A DNA stretch of 64,000 nucleotides from Myxococcales bacterium 68-20. GTDB taxonomy: Bacteria; Myxococcota_A; Polyangia; Polyangiales; Polyangiaceae. Below are positions 8,201 through 16,704 of this stretch, piece by piece. The stretch is from NCBI GenBank assembly GCA_001899635.1, contig MKVQ01000002.1:126198-190197 (forward strand), given 5' to 3'. The number at the start of each line of letters is the position of its first letter. The first letter of the stretch is position 1. The position numbers and the translations under genes are program-made. Under the pieces are notes generated by a model. The model saw only the letters and a program-made list of their open reading frames with translations, made no database searches and was not told the origin of the DNA.

Positions 8201-9886
8201 GAGGGCATCCCCGACGTCGAGCTGCACTACATCGTGGAGATGCTGCTCGGCCCCTTCGCAGGCGAGGATCTCCGGCGAGAGCTGTTCTCGAAGCCACTAC
8301 GACACATCTCGATGCTGTTCGTCACGGACGTCGTCGGACGGGACCGGAAGCTCTCGTGGAAGGTGGGCCTCGGTGCCTCTCGCCTCTCACGCGATCTCCA
8401 GGCGCTCTGCAACGTCCGCGGCATCAGCCTGAAGAAGATGCGCGAGACCCGCGACGAGCTCGTCGGCGGCGTCGCGCGCCTGCTCACGCGCGGCGACGAG
8501 GTGAAGCAGTTCATCTTCAACGCCGACCTCGTCGACGATGCGGTCGCGAACCTCCGCGGGTTCTCGTCGTTCCAAGTCGCGCCACAGATCATCGAGCGCG
8601 TGCTCCACGAGTCGTGCGCCGAGGCGGCGACCAGCCTCCTCGCCGATCACGACGCCGGTTCGGACGACGAGAAGATCGGCGTCTTCCTCCAGCTCTTCGC
8701 AGCGCGCCTCGTCACCGAGCGATCGCCGAAGTCCGACGCCGCGGTCGCGGAGTTCTATCGACGCAAGATCATCACCGAGAAGATGATCCCGCGCGATCTC
8801 CAGGAGTCGATCCGCGCGACCACGCTCGCAGACGCCCTCGTCCGCGAGCCGTCGCAGTTCCTGCTCACGCTCGATCTCATCGGCGATCCGGAAACCTACG
8901 CCAACGAGCTCGCCACGCTCGAGGCCGCAATGGCCACCCTCGCGCGCCGGGCCGAAGCATCCGCCCTCCTCATCGTGATGAGCACGCTCGCGCGGCACGC
9001 GAAGGGCTCCGGCAAGCCCGGACCGCGAGAGAACGCCGCGCTCCGCACGATGAAGTCGATGATCGACAAGCAGCGCCTCCTGCCGATCGCGACTACCCTG
9101 CTCATCGGGCCGCCGCACCAGCGCGAGGCGGCGCGTCAGCTCATCTTGATCGCCGGCTCGGTCGGTACCTCCGCGCTCTTCACCGCCCGCGAGGCGGCGG
9201 TCGATCCGGCCGCGCGGCAGATCTTCGTGAAGGTCCTCCGTGACGCGGGCCCGGCCGGTTGGACGCTCCTCTCGCAGGTGCTCCCGCAGATGGAGGTCCG
9301 GGACGACGCCGAGCTCGCGCTCGTCGAGGACCTGCTCCGCGCGATGCCCGAGCGGGCCGACCCGGTTCTCGGCGAGGCGGTCGCGAAGTTCCTCGCGCAT
9401 CCCCTCCTCCGGCCCACGGCGATCGCGGCGATCGTGCCGCTCTGGGGTGAGCGCGCCAAGAAGCCGCTGGTCGAGGCGCTCGAGTACGCCGAGGAGCCGA
9501 CGCGCATCGTCGCGCTCGGAGAGCTGCGCCGCCTCCGAGCGATCGACGAGTACGTGGTCTCGGTCATCGAGCGCTTCCTCACGATGCGCGGAAGCGCCGG
9601 TGACGAGCTCCGCGCCTCGGCGGCAGCGGCGCTCGTGGACGTCCCCGCGCCGCTCCGCACTCGCGCGGTCCAGCTCCTCTCGAAGGCGGTCGAGGGCAAG
9701 CGCGGCTTCGTCGCGATGCTCCGCGGGAACGACAACAACGACGAGAGCGTCGTCGTGATGGAAGCGATGGGGCGAGCACTCCTCTCCCTCGACCGCGTCG
9801 AGGGGGTCCGCGCGCTGAGAGGCCGCCTCTCGCGGTCGGAGGGCCTCATGAAGGCGCGCCTCACGGCGGTCCTGCAGATGGCCTGA
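5258..9886 (+). CDS. Large Ser/Thr protein kinase with HEAT-like C-terminal region
   Basis: A 1542-residue protein. Residues 1-90 form a small globular domain. About 90-565 is acidic and low in complexity, and holds two copies of S-L-S-V-S-V-V-F-E-P-D (about 244 and 298) and two of S-D-P-R-R-T-A-P. The kinase domain spans about 572-845: glycine loop G-S-G-A-A-G-A-V-Y, Lys605, catalytic H-R-D-I-K-P-D-N with Asp700, and D-F-G with Asp726. It is a complete and probably active Hanks-type kinase. The last 680 residues are helical with HEAT-like repeats and no transmembrane segment. Start GTG 5258 is the best available. The downstream gene converges 18 bases away. Confidence 0.9.
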   Translation: MDSSLPVLVSRLPDRRALTRLVRAALRHEVAQVELTRGPQKAEAHTLDLHVVGQPPLALLAEPAGAPQNGHFPLRLRPLYRAQAAQLYALLEAENVSVDGPPDTSPIPTATASPAPAPPPPDTVGLIDTLSLAPGVGEAADASPLARGMSGAAPAPVVAQQPPLAPTEGHVSATASDPRRTAPNASSWNAPLAESDPRRTAPSASWGMIHGARHEARPDLPVDDMSSVVVVETDEGAFADDPSLSVSVVFEPDDMPAAVRAMTANAGAAVPLQRDTTAAPPLAIDDDDEAPANVDEPSLSVSVVFEPDALPSALLAGIPSPLGATHLAPAPARGDVPASSIPETVADAGPPTDKSESAEPHSDEATSDDSFFDDALANFPTTEFADEAEAEAEAETSTSDGVRPPAESFVDVAVDEVELVDDAAAGGFDDDGLVPVPPPPEDDDEDATLVRLPMSSPMPAAAAREPIVRPEAREQHELTPTQTKIDPTQQSATGSGRKKKSTRRKPKEKPQLSPADDEADTPGELEAPVAAAAAVAHAQVMPVVPVAPIEEPPSSRSGRDGDHDPAIGRRIADGKYIIESLIGSGAAGAVYRATHRELRRTVAIKILHPHYQQDPQFMTSFRGEALAASQLDHPNVMRVLDFDQEADGLIYIVMEYLSGRTLQSLLDEERRLPMDRAVEIMIQVCAALSIAHDHGIIHRDIKPDNIMLVPSRNDEGTTFELVKVCDFGIAALQNPRAEDAELAATEHVIAGTPEYMSPEQARGTEVDARSDVYACGICLYELVTGRPPFLGDNPAEILIKQLEEIPKPPSQIIKGLDPILEEVILRAVQKDPSIRHQSAREMRVELKELIEPGDGYSKDDEDELSIVENVPVLDDPASGFPGFFIAFASAVLRFGRFERGHHEAAQAMKELSKSLRIALRGRSELTLARRDVQKTISFVVMTGTAEIVDLRRLLGSQLYGSFGEPFIQELVKKGVASLTLREGIPDVELHYIVEMLLGPFAGEDLRRELFSKPLRHISMLFVTDVVGRDRKLSWKVGLGASRLSRDLQALCNVRGISLKKMRETRDELVGGVARLLTRGDEVKQFIFNADLVDDAVANLRGFSSFQVAPQIIERVLHESCAEAATSLLADHDAGSDDEKIGVFLQLFAARLVTERSPKSDAAVAEFYRRKIITEKMIPRDLQESIRATTLADALVREPSQFLLTLDLIGDPETYANELATLEAAMATLARRAEASALLIVMSTLARHAKGSGKPGPRENAALRTMKSMIDKQRLLPIATTLLIGPPHQREAARQLILIAGSVGTSALFTAREAAVDPAARQIFVKVLRDAGPAGWTLLSQVLPQMEVRDDAELALVEDLLRAMPERADPVLGEAVAKFLAHPLLRPTAIAAIVPLWGERAKKPLVEALEYAEEPTRIVALGELRRLRAIDEYVVSVIERFLTMRGSAGDELRASAAAALVDVPAPLRTRAVQLLSKAVEGKRGFVAMLRGNDNNDESVVVMEAMGRALLSLDRVEGVRALRGRLSRSEGLMKARLTAVLQMA

Positions 9887-9904
9887 CGAACGCCTGAAGC
9901 CGCG

Positions 9905-11977
9905 TCACGTCCCGAGCGGCGACACCGACGTGAACTCCATCCAGCGAACCGACTGGAGGAGGTCACAGGAGAGCGCGCAGAAGAGGGCGCGGTGCGTCTC
10001 CTCGCGCGTCGCGAAGCGTCGCGACGCCTTCACGATGTCCGCGATCGACGTCCGTCCCCGGATGCTCTTGATGACGTGCTCCTCGGCGTCGGCGAAGCGG
10101 AACGCTTCGATGCGCACGGGTAGCGGGACCACCGGCTCGATGAAGTCCTCTTCGAGCGGAGACAGGATGACCTCGAGCTCCTCGGCCCCGTAGGCGGTGC
10201 GGACGCCGCGGAGCACGAGCTCGAAGGGGTCGAAGCCGAGCGGGAAGGTCTCTTCGTGCGAGCGCGCCCCCCGCACGAAGGCGACCTCGCCCTTCCGCCA
10301 GTGGAAGAGCTCGAGATAACGATCCTGCATCTGCTTCTGGATCGCGCGGAACAGCTCGATCGGCCGGAGCACGCCGAGGCCGACGAGCGCGTCGCCGAGG
10401 CGGCCGCTCCAGCGAGGCAGCATCGCGAGCGCCATCTCCACCTCCATCCGGAGGACCTGTCCGCTCGCGACGAGATGCTCGCCGAAGAGCTCCCGCTTGT
10501 CGGTCGAGACGACGAACTCGGGGACGCCTTCGACGAGGTAGACCTTCTTCTTCCGCGCGCCGTCGCGGAAGTAGAGCGCGCCGGTCTCGCGGCGGAGCGC
10601 GATCTGGAAGAGGCGCGTCGGCAGGAGCACACGGTCGATGAGGGAGACGGCGTTCTGCGGGGTGAACACGCCATCGTCCCAGCGGAGTGCCGGGCTGTTC
10701 ACGAAGCGCGCGAGCTCGGCGTAGCTCGCGGCGTCGCGGAACGGCGAGGTCTCGCGTGAGACGAGCGCGCGATGATCGATACCGCCGGTGACGTACAACT
10801 CGATGAGACGCGGGTAGCTGAGTGGTCCGAAGGTCGGCCCTCCCGGCATCTTCGCGCGGTAGATCGCGGGGGACACGTCGCGCGCCTCGCCCGCGCTCGG
10901 CGGAAGCGCCGACTGCCTCGGCGGCGCCGCTCCACCCAACGGCGGAGTAGTCGGCCGACTCGCCGCGGACGGCGCCGAGAGGTTCGCCGTCTGACGCGTT
11001 CCGGTCTCGTGCGGGTCGTCGGAGTCTCCCCGCGAGGACGGCGCGAGGCCGAGCCGCTCGATCCATGCTGCGAGCTTCCCGGGGCCGACCTGGAGCCGAC
11101 GGCGACGGAGCACCTCCTCGAGCGCCTCCGCGAAGGCCGCCGCGTTCGGGTAACGAAGCACGCGATCGCGCGCCATCGCCCGGATGAGGATCGTCTTGAC
11201 GTCGTCGGGGACGCGCGAGCCGGCACGGTCGATGACCTGGAGGTCGGCGTCGCGGATCCGCATCAGCACGTCGATCTCGCTCGGCCCCGAGAAGAGCGGC
11301 CGAAGCATGACGAGCTCCGCGAGGACGATCGCCGCGGTGAAGAGATCGCTCCGCGCGTCGAGCTCCTTGCCGACGACCTGCTCGGGGGACATGTACCCGA
11401 GCTTCCCCTTGAGCTGCCCGGCATCCGTGCGCCGCTCGATCTCCGCGGCACGCGCGATCCCGAAGTCCGTGAGCTTCACGGCTCCCGAACGATCGATGAG
11501 CACGTTGCCGGGAGAGACGTCGCGGTGGACGAGGTCGAGCGGCCTCCCGTCGTCGTCGCGCGCGTTGTGGGCGTAATCGAGGCCACGGAGGACGCTGAGC
11601 GCGATGTACAGCGCCGCCTCGAGCGGAACGTCCTCTCCGCGAGCCGCCGCCGCGCGCACGAGCCGAGCGGCCGTGGTGCCGTCGACGTACTCCATCGCCA
11701 TGTACAGCTCGCCGTCGTGCTCGCCGAAGTCGAACACCTGGACGATGTTCGGGTGCGCGAGCCGGGCGCAGACGCGCGCCTCGTCGATGAACATCGCGAC
11801 GAAGTCGGAGTCCTGCGCCAGCTGGGGCAAGATGCGTTTCACCGCGACGACCTTCTGGAAGCCGTGCGGCCCCGCGCGGCGCGCGAGGTACACCTCCGCC
11901 ATCCCTCCCGTCGCGATCCGCTGAATCAGCTCGTAGGGACCGAGCATGAGCGGGGCCGGATGGATCGACGCGCTCAT
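9905..11977 (-). CDS. Ser/Thr protein kinase with C-terminal DUF4388-type domain
   Basis: A 690-residue protein. The kinase domain spans about 13-285: glycine loop A-T-G-G-M-A-E-V-Y, Lys47, H-R-D-V-S-P-G-N with Asp153 and D-F-G with Asp171. The H-R-D-V-S variant is common in myxobacterial kinases and keeps the catalytic Asp. A proline-rich linker follows. Residues about 375-690 resemble the DUF4388/PATAN module seen in myxobacterial signalling proteins (G-A-L-Y-F-R-D-G-x-R-K-K-K-V-Y; G-E-V-A-F). It is cytoplasmic, with no membrane helix. The start is ATG 11977; another Met lies 10 codons downstream. The divergent neighbour begins only 20 bases away, leaving little room for promoters. Confidence 0.9.
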   Translation of the reverse strand: MSASIHPAPLMLGPYELIQRIATGGMAEVYLARRAGPHGFQKVVAVKRILPQLAQDSDFVAMFIDEARVCARLAHPNIVQVFDFGEHDGELYMAMEYVDGTTAARLVRAAAARGEDVPLEAALYIALSVLRGLDYAHNARDDDGRPLDLVHRDVSPGNVLIDRSGAVKLTDFGIARAAEIERRTDAGQLKGKLGYMSPEQVVGKELDARSDLFTAAIVLAELVMLRPLFSGPSEIDVLMRIRDADLQVIDRAGSRVPDDVKTILIRAMARDRVLRYPNAAAFAEALEEVLRRRRLQVGPGKLAAWIERLGLAPSSRGDSDDPHETGTRQTANLSAPSAASRPTTPPLGGAAPPRQSALPPSAGEARDVSPAIYRAKMPGGPTFGPLSYPRLIELYVTGGIDHRALVSRETSPFRDAASYAELARFVNSPALRWDDGVFTPQNAVSLIDRVLLPTRLFQIALRRETGALYFRDGARKKKVYLVEGVPEFVVSTDKRELFGEHLVASGQVLRMEVEMALAMLPRWSGRLGDALVGLGVLRPIELFRAIQKQMQDRYLELFHWRKGEVAFVRGARSHEETFPLGFDPFELVLRGVRTAYGAEELEVILSPLEEDFIEPVVPLPVRIEAFRFADAEEHVIKSIRGRTSIADIVKASRRFATREETHRALFCALSCDLLQSVRWMEFTSVSPLGT

Positions 11978-11997
11978 CGGCGGTAGAAGCGTACCTC

Positions 11998-13068
11998 ATG
12001 GTGCCGCCGAAGAGTAAGGAGTCGCACTCCCCGCCTGCCCCATTGGCCTCGGGCGGCTCTTCCGCGCTTCTGGGCCAGAAGCCGGGCTCCAAGGTCGTGG
12101 TCATCACCGGGGCAGCGTCATTTCTAGGCGCAAATCTGATCGGCCTGCTCGAGGAGGACCCGCGGGTCGCCCGGATCGTCGCGATCGACATCAAGCCGCC
12201 CGGCACGGCTCAGCGGAAGACGCGCTTCTACGAGGTCGACTTCACGGGCGCCTCGACCGAGGCGAGGCTCTCCGAAATCCTCTGCGCCGAACGGGCCGAT
12301 ACCCTCGTCCACCTCGCGTTCATGTCGTCGCCGACCCATGCGACGGCCCACGCGCACGAGCTCGAGAGTGTCGGCACCCGTCATCTCCTGGTCGCCGCAC
12401 GGCACGCGAACATCCGCAAGGTCGTGATGTGGTCCCAGACGCTGCTCTACGGCGCGCACCCGTCGAACCCGAACTACCTGACGGAGAAACATCCGCTCCG
12501 AGCACCCGTGAGCGAGCCCTGGTTCGCCGACAAGATCGAGGCGGAGGGCGAGGTCGCGCGCTTCGCGGAGCGGACGCAGGAGTCGGTTGTCACCGTCCTT
12601 CGGACCGCGCCAATCCTGGGGCCCACCGTCCACAACTATCTGACGCGCTACCTCGCGCGCCGCATCGTCCCGGTCGCGATGGGCTTCGACCCGCTCGTGC
12701 AGTTCCTCCACGAGGTCGACGCGATCGCCGCATTCAAGCTCGCGATCGATCGCGATCACCCGGGCGTCTACAACGTCGTCGGCGACGGAGTCCTCCCGCT
12801 CTCCACGGTCATCAAGCTCGCTGGCCGGCTCGCCCTCCCGGTCCCCCACCCGCTCGCGCACACGATGGGCGCAGCGCTCTGGCTCGCGCAGATCGTCGAG
12901 GCGCCGCCGAGCTTCATGCACTACCTGCGCTTCCTCTGCGTCGCCGACGGGGCGAAGGCGAAGGAAAAGCTCGGGTTCCGGCCCGCGTACACCACCCGCG
13001 AGGCCGTCCTCGACTTCACGAGCGCGCAGCGCCTCCGCGACCTCAAGCTCCTCCATGAGGCCGTGTGA
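11998..13068 (+). CDS. NAD-dependent epimerase/dehydratase-like protein, degenerate active site
   Basis: 356 residues with an extended short-chain dehydrogenase fold. The Rossmann start is V-V-V-I-T-G-A-A-S-F-L-G (33-44), in which the middle Gly of G-x-x-G-x-x-G is Ser41. The acidic cofactor-binding residue is present in A-I-D-I-K. Four residues before the active-site Lys180 (W-F-A-D-K) the catalytic Tyr is replaced by Trp176. It may therefore bind NAD(P) without normal SDR catalysis, or act as an NmrA-like sensor. The first 30 residues are Ser/Pro-rich, so the true start may be later. An acyltransferase gene follows after 46 bases. Confidence 0.82.
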   Translation: MVPPKSKESHSPPAPLASGGSSALLGQKPGSKVVVITGAASFLGANLIGLLEEDPRVARIVAIDIKPPGTAQRKTRFYEVDFTGASTEARLSEILCAERADTLVHLAFMSSPTHATAHAHELESVGTRHLLVAARHANIRKVVMWSQTLLYGAHPSNPNYLTEKHPLRAPVSEPWFADKIEAEGEVARFAERTQESVVTVLRTAPILGPTVHNYLTRYLARRIVPVAMGFDPLVQFLHEVDAIAAFKLAIDRDHPGVYNVVGDGVLPLSTVIKLAGRLALPVPHPLAHTMGAALWLAQIVEAPPSFMHYLRFLCVADGAKAKEKLGFRPAYTTREAVLDFTSAQRLRDLKLLHEAV

Positions 13069-13114
13069 CGGCGATCCCGCGCTACGCTCTCTTTTCGACC
13101 GAAGAGACCAGGGC

Positions 13115-14770
13115 ATGAAGACCAAGCGTTCCGGGACCTCGAACAAGAAGCCGCCGCCTCCGAAGGCATCGTCCACGCGGTCCCGCCCGAAGGCCGCGCG
13201 GCAAGAGCTCGGCTCGAGCGTGCTCGCCGGAGCGCGGCCGGCGCGGGATCGCGCGCGCGATGGCGGACAGAGCGACGCCGGACGAGCCGCTCGGTCAGCC
13301 GCTCTGCCTGCGAAGCCCGAGAAGCCCCCGACCGCCCAGAGCGCTCCGCCTCGCAGGAAGGCGCCGGCCCCCGCCGTCCCCGCGCGCGACCTCGACAACG
13401 CTCCCACGACGACGTTCTTGCCGGTCGAGGTAGCCCCGGAGATGCCGCCAGCCGAAGCGCCCATGACTCCGGCGCGCAAGGGCGCGACGAAGGCCGCCGC
13501 CGTCGGCAAGCTCGAGGCTCGCGCCCCGACCACCGGCAGCGATGAGCCCCCGGCCCGCGTCGCATTGCAGGCCCCCACCGTCGTCGCGCAGATCCGTGAG
13601 CTCGAGGCGCAGCTCGATCGCCTCATCGACGAGGCGTCGCGACGGGATCTGTCTTCCCTCTCCGATCCGGACGACGACGGCTCCGACCTCGAGGTCACGC
13701 GCGATGCGATGCCGGACGAGACCGACGCGACCGCACGCATCGAGACAGCGCCCGATCCCGAAGTGCTGGACGAGACCCAGGAGGTCGCACACGTCGAGCT
13801 CCCGGACCCCGCGTCTGCGCCGCCCCCGTCGTCACGCGCAAGCGCTCCACCTGCGCGCACGAGCACGCCCGATCGCCTGTCCGGACCGTCGCTCGGCGGG
13901 AGCGAAGCGACCGTCTTCGACACCGCGCGCGAGCTGCTCTCGAGCGACTTCTACCTCCGGAAGTGGGGCCGCCTCGCGATGCGCGGCCGCTCCGAGGAGG
14001 TCGACGACTTCGGCTTCGACCCGATCTACGACCAGAAGGCGCGCACGATCCTCGAGTTCCTCTACACGCGCTACTTTCGCGTCGAAACGACGGGGATCGA
14101 GCGAGTGCCCGCGCGCGGCCGCTGCCTGCTCGTGGCGAACCACTCCGGAACGCTTCCGCTCGACGGCGTCATGATCAAGACGGCCGTGAAGCTGGAGCAC
14201 CTCGCGCCGCGCGACGTGCGCTGGCTGACGGAGGACTTCATCTATCACATGCCCTTTCTGGGCTCGATCATGAACCGGCTCGGCGCGGTGCGCGCGTGCC
14301 AGGAGAACGCCGAGCGTCTCCTCGGCAAGGAGCAGCTCTGCGCGGTCTTCCCGGAGGGCGTGAAGGGCATCGGCAAGCTGTTCGGAGAGCGCTACCGCCT
14401 CCAGCGCTTCGGGCGCGGCGGCTTCATCAAGCTGTGCCTTCGGACGAACACCCCGATCGTCCCGGTCGCCGTCGTCGGCGCGGAGGAGACGAATCCGCTC
14501 CTCTTCAAGATCGAGTACCTCTCGAAGGCGCTCGGGCTTCCGTACGTCCCGGTCACGCCCACGTTCCCGGCGCTCGGTCCGCTCGGCCTCCTTCCCGCGC
14601 CGACGAAGTGGCAGATTCATTTCGGCGAGCCGATCGATTTTAGCGGCTATGGTCGCGACGCCGCGGACGACGACCTGCTCGTCGGCAAGCTCGCCGAGCG
14701 CGTACGGGCGACGATCCAGAGCATGCTGGATCGCGCCGTCGGCGCGCGGAAGAGCGTCTTCTTCGGCTGA
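13115..14770 (+). CDS. PlsC-like lysophospholipid acyltransferase with long disordered N terminus
   Basis: 551 residues from ATG 13115, preceded by AGGG; the frame extends upstream to 13055 but would then overlap the previous gene. Residues 1-270 are basic, then Ala/Pro-rich and acidic, and probably disordered. The acyltransferase domain occupies about 275-540, with V-A-N-H-S-G-T-L-P-L-D-G (the His/Asp motif, here with six residues between H and D), F-P-E-G-V-K-G and V-P-V-A-V-V-G-A-E-E. The expected reaction is acyl transfer from acyl-CoA or acyl-ACP to a lysolipid at the inner membrane. The unusual N-terminal extension may mediate protein contacts. truB follows after 4 bases. Confidence 0.87.
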   Translation: MKTKRSGTSNKKPPPPKASSTRSRPKAARQELGSSVLAGARPARDRARDGGQSDAGRAARSAALPAKPEKPPTAQSAPPRRKAPAPAVPARDLDNAPTTTFLPVEVAPEMPPAEAPMTPARKGATKAAAVGKLEARAPTTGSDEPPARVALQAPTVVAQIRELEAQLDRLIDEASRRDLSSLSDPDDDGSDLEVTRDAMPDETDATARIETAPDPEVLDETQEVAHVELPDPASAPPPSSRASAPPARTSTPDRLSGPSLGGSEATVFDTARELLSSDFYLRKWGRLAMRGRSEEVDDFGFDPIYDQKARTILEFLYTRYFRVETTGIERVPARGRCLLVANHSGTLPLDGVMIKTAVKLEHLAPRDVRWLTEDFIYHMPFLGSIMNRLGAVRACQENAERLLGKEQLCAVFPEGVKGIGKLFGERYRLQRFGRGGFIKLCLRTNTPIVPVAVVGAEETNPLLFKIEYLSKALGLPYVPVTPTFPALGPLGLLPAPTKWQIHFGEPIDFSGYGRDAADDDLLVGKLAERVRATIQSMLDRAVGARKSVFFG

Positions 14771-14774
14771 TGAC

Positions 14775-15737
14775 ATGACCCCCGAAGCATCTGAACGACC
14801 TGCTCCTGCTCTTGCTACCGGCGCACCGAACGGCGTCCTCATCGTCGACAAGCCCCGCGGCCCGACGAGCCACGACGTCGTGGCGCGCGTGCGCCGCGCG
14901 CTCAAGACTCGTCACGTCGGCCACGCCGGCACGCTCGACCCGATGGCGACCGGCGTGCTCGTGGTCGCCGTCGGTGAAGCGACCAAGCTCGTTCCGTGGC
15001 TGACCGCGGACGACAAGACGTACGAGACGACGATCCGTCTCGGCATCGCGACCGATACCCTCGACGCCGAAGGCAAGGAGACGGATCGCGCGGAGGTGCC
15101 GGAGGAGCTCGTGCGCGCGATCGAGAGCGGCAACCTCCGTTCCGCGCTCCTCGACGCTGCCGTCGCAAGCGAGCGCGCTCGCTGCCTGCAGGTCCCGCCG
15201 GCGTTCTCCGCGATCCGGATCGGCGGGCAGCGCGCCCACGAGCTCGCTCGGGCGGGGCGGCTCGAAGCCGACCTCCCCGAACGCCCCATCGAGGTCCGCT
15301 CGCTGGACGTCATCGGCGGGCGCATCCTCGACGGCGCCGTCGAGCTCGACGTGCGGGTCGAGGCAACGAAGGGCTTCTTCGTTCGCTCGCTCGCCCGCGA
15401 CCTCGCGCGCGGGCTCGGGACCGTGGGTCACCTCACGTCGCTCCGGCGCGTTCGCTCCGGCGCCTTCACCATCTCCGACGCCATCGCGCTCGAGGCCGTG
15501 AGCCGCGACGGGCTGATGAGCGTGACGCATGCGGCGTCGCGGGCATTGCCCGTGACCGTGCTCGACGAGGCGGGCGTCCGCGCGGTCTCGTACGGCCAGC
15601 GCGTCGCTCCCGAGCAGATGAAGGACGCGCACACGTGTCCTTCGGCCTGGCTCGACGGCGCGCCCCGCCTCGTCGCGATCGGCGAATGCGGCACCGACGG
15701 CTGGGGCCGCGTCCTCCGCGGCTTCCCGGTGGCCTGA
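14775..15737 (+). CDS. truB: tRNA pseudouridine(55) synthase
   Basis: Makes pseudouridine 55 in the T-loop of tRNAs. The 320-residue product begins at ATG 14775, five bases after the upstream stop. G-H-A-G-T-L-D-P-M-A-T-G carries the catalytic Asp55, and V-D-K-P-x-G-P-T-S-H-D, the K-T-Y-E segment and G-F-F-V-R-S-L-A-R-D-L complete the family pattern. In many bacteria truB follows rbfA; here it is the last gene of an acyltransferase operon instead. A gene-free interval of almost 1 kb follows, so transcription probably ends shortly after it. Confidence 0.95.
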   Translation: MTPEASERPAPALATGAPNGVLIVDKPRGPTSHDVVARVRRALKTRHVGHAGTLDPMATGVLVVAVGEATKLVPWLTADDKTYETTIRLGIATDTLDAEGKETDRAEVPEELVRAIESGNLRSALLDAAVASERARCLQVPPAFSAIRIGGQRAHELARAGRLEADLPERPIEVRSLDVIGGRILDGAVELDVRVEATKGFFVRSLARDLARGLGTVGHLTSLRRVRSGAFTISDAIALEAVSRDGLMSVTHAASRALPVTVLDEAGVRAVSYGQRVAPEQMKDAHTCPSAWLDGAPRLVAIGECGTDGWGRVLRGFPVA

Positions 15738-15887
15738 GCTCCAACTCGAGGGGATCTCGGATGGTCGGTCGGCTGGCCCAATACGCCCTTCAGTCGCGCA
15801 CTCGCGACGACGCACGGCGGTTCGAGATAGAGCAGTGCCGTCATCCCGCCTGCGAGTGACAGCGCTCAAAGTGTGACAGCTCTCAGA

Positions 15888-16396
15888 GAGAGAGAATTTT
15901 CACAGGGAGACAGGGAGACAGGGAGCGAGAGGGCCCTGCTTCCTTCTCGACCTGTACCCTCGTCGGGCTCCCAGAATTGCTCCGCAATTCTGCTCGCAGA
16001 ATTGAGCCTCCCTTTCGGCCTGCCAGGTGATTCAGCACAGGCACGGGCGTCATTGCTGGCTGCCCAGCTCGCCGGTAGCTGCGCACTCGCTACCATGCAG
16101 GACGGCTCGAGAAAGCTCGATCCGCCTAGAGGCCTACAGGACGAAGCTTCGATTCATGCAGCCGCCACGAGCACGCAGCTCAATACGTGCAGCTCAACAC
16201 AGCAACGTTCTCCCGAAGGTCTCGGGTCGGAGCTTGGAAGACGCACCGTTTGGGGGAGGCCCAGGAAGCTTGGAAGCGAGATCTCCCCTTCCGAGGGAAA
16301 TGCGAAGCATTTCCTGAGGCCTACGAGGCACCAGGTCGAAACTGAAGAACGGGCCTCTCGCTCCCTGTCTCCCTGTCTCCCTGTAAATTCTCTCTC
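15888..16396. repeat. Inverted-repeat element, about 110-bp arms
   Basis: A 45-base block at 15888-15932 (containing ACAGGGAGACAGGGAGACAG) returns inverted at 16354-16396 with only a 2-base indel. Similarity continues inward in diverged form to about 16000 and 16285. Each arm contains a hairpin in the equivalent place: AGAATTGC-TCC-GCAATTCT (15973-15991) and GGAAATGC-GAA-GCATTTCC (16296-16314). Read in the same orientation, two of the eight base pairs differ by double changes that keep pairing. The roughly 290 bases between the arms have no gene. It is MITE-like in form, but no target duplication or transposase link was established. Confidence 0.7.
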
Positions 16397-16511
16397 GGAA
16401 CGAGCGTTCTGTGAGGCAAAGCGGCTCCCGCCTCGCGACGTCCTCCCGGTCTGCTGCGAGTTCTCTCCGGAACTCCCCCAGCAGCCCGCCAAAAAACGGA
16501 GCGATCCGGCC

Positions 16512-16660
16512 CGGACGAACCCGCCTATCCACAAAGTGTGGATCGATCCAGTCCGGACGAACCCGACTATCCGCAAAGTGTGGATCGATCCAGCACGGAC
16601 GAACCCGACTATCCGCAAAGTGTGGATCGATCCAGCACGGACGAGCCCGAGGGTCCGAAC
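16512..16660. repeat. 42-bp tandem repeat, three full units plus part of a fourth
   Basis: Units beginning CGGACGA recur at 16512, 16554, 16596 and 16638, an exact 42-base period. Each full unit contains a hairpin, ATCCACA-AAG-TGTGGAT in unit 1 (16527-16543) and ATCCGCA-AAG-TGTGGAT in units 2 and 3, where the change leaves a G-U pair. Overlapping it is the perfect 12-base palindrome TGGATCGATCCA (16539-16550 in unit 1). The array ends about 45 bases from the 3' end of the minus-strand TPR gene. Confidence 0.85.
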
Positions 16661-16704
16661 GCGCGGGACCAATCCAACGAGCGGCGCGCGAGCCGAGAGC
16701 GGCG

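Larger units (their letters stand above)
15738..16704. other. Gene-free interval rich in repeats
   Basis: No convincing gene lies in these 967 bases. Open frames exist on both strands but have no ribosome binding site and no family resemblance, and they read through repeats. The interval contains an inverted-repeat element (about 15.89-16.40 kb) and 42-bp tandem repeats (16.51-16.66 kb), annotated separately. Its composition is less GC-rich than the flanking genes. No clear rho-independent terminator for truB or for the minus-strand TPR gene was found. Confidence 0.7.

Noticed and set aside
16525-16533. CTATCCACA, 8 of 9 bases of a DnaA box, in tandem-repeat unit 1
   Set aside because: The other units read CTATCCGCA, and no AT-rich unwinding region or dnaA/dnaN genes are near; it is better explained as part of the repeat hairpin.
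16512-16660. 42-bp repeats as a CRISPR array
   Set aside because: Units are directly adjacent with no unique spacers, and no cas genes are present.
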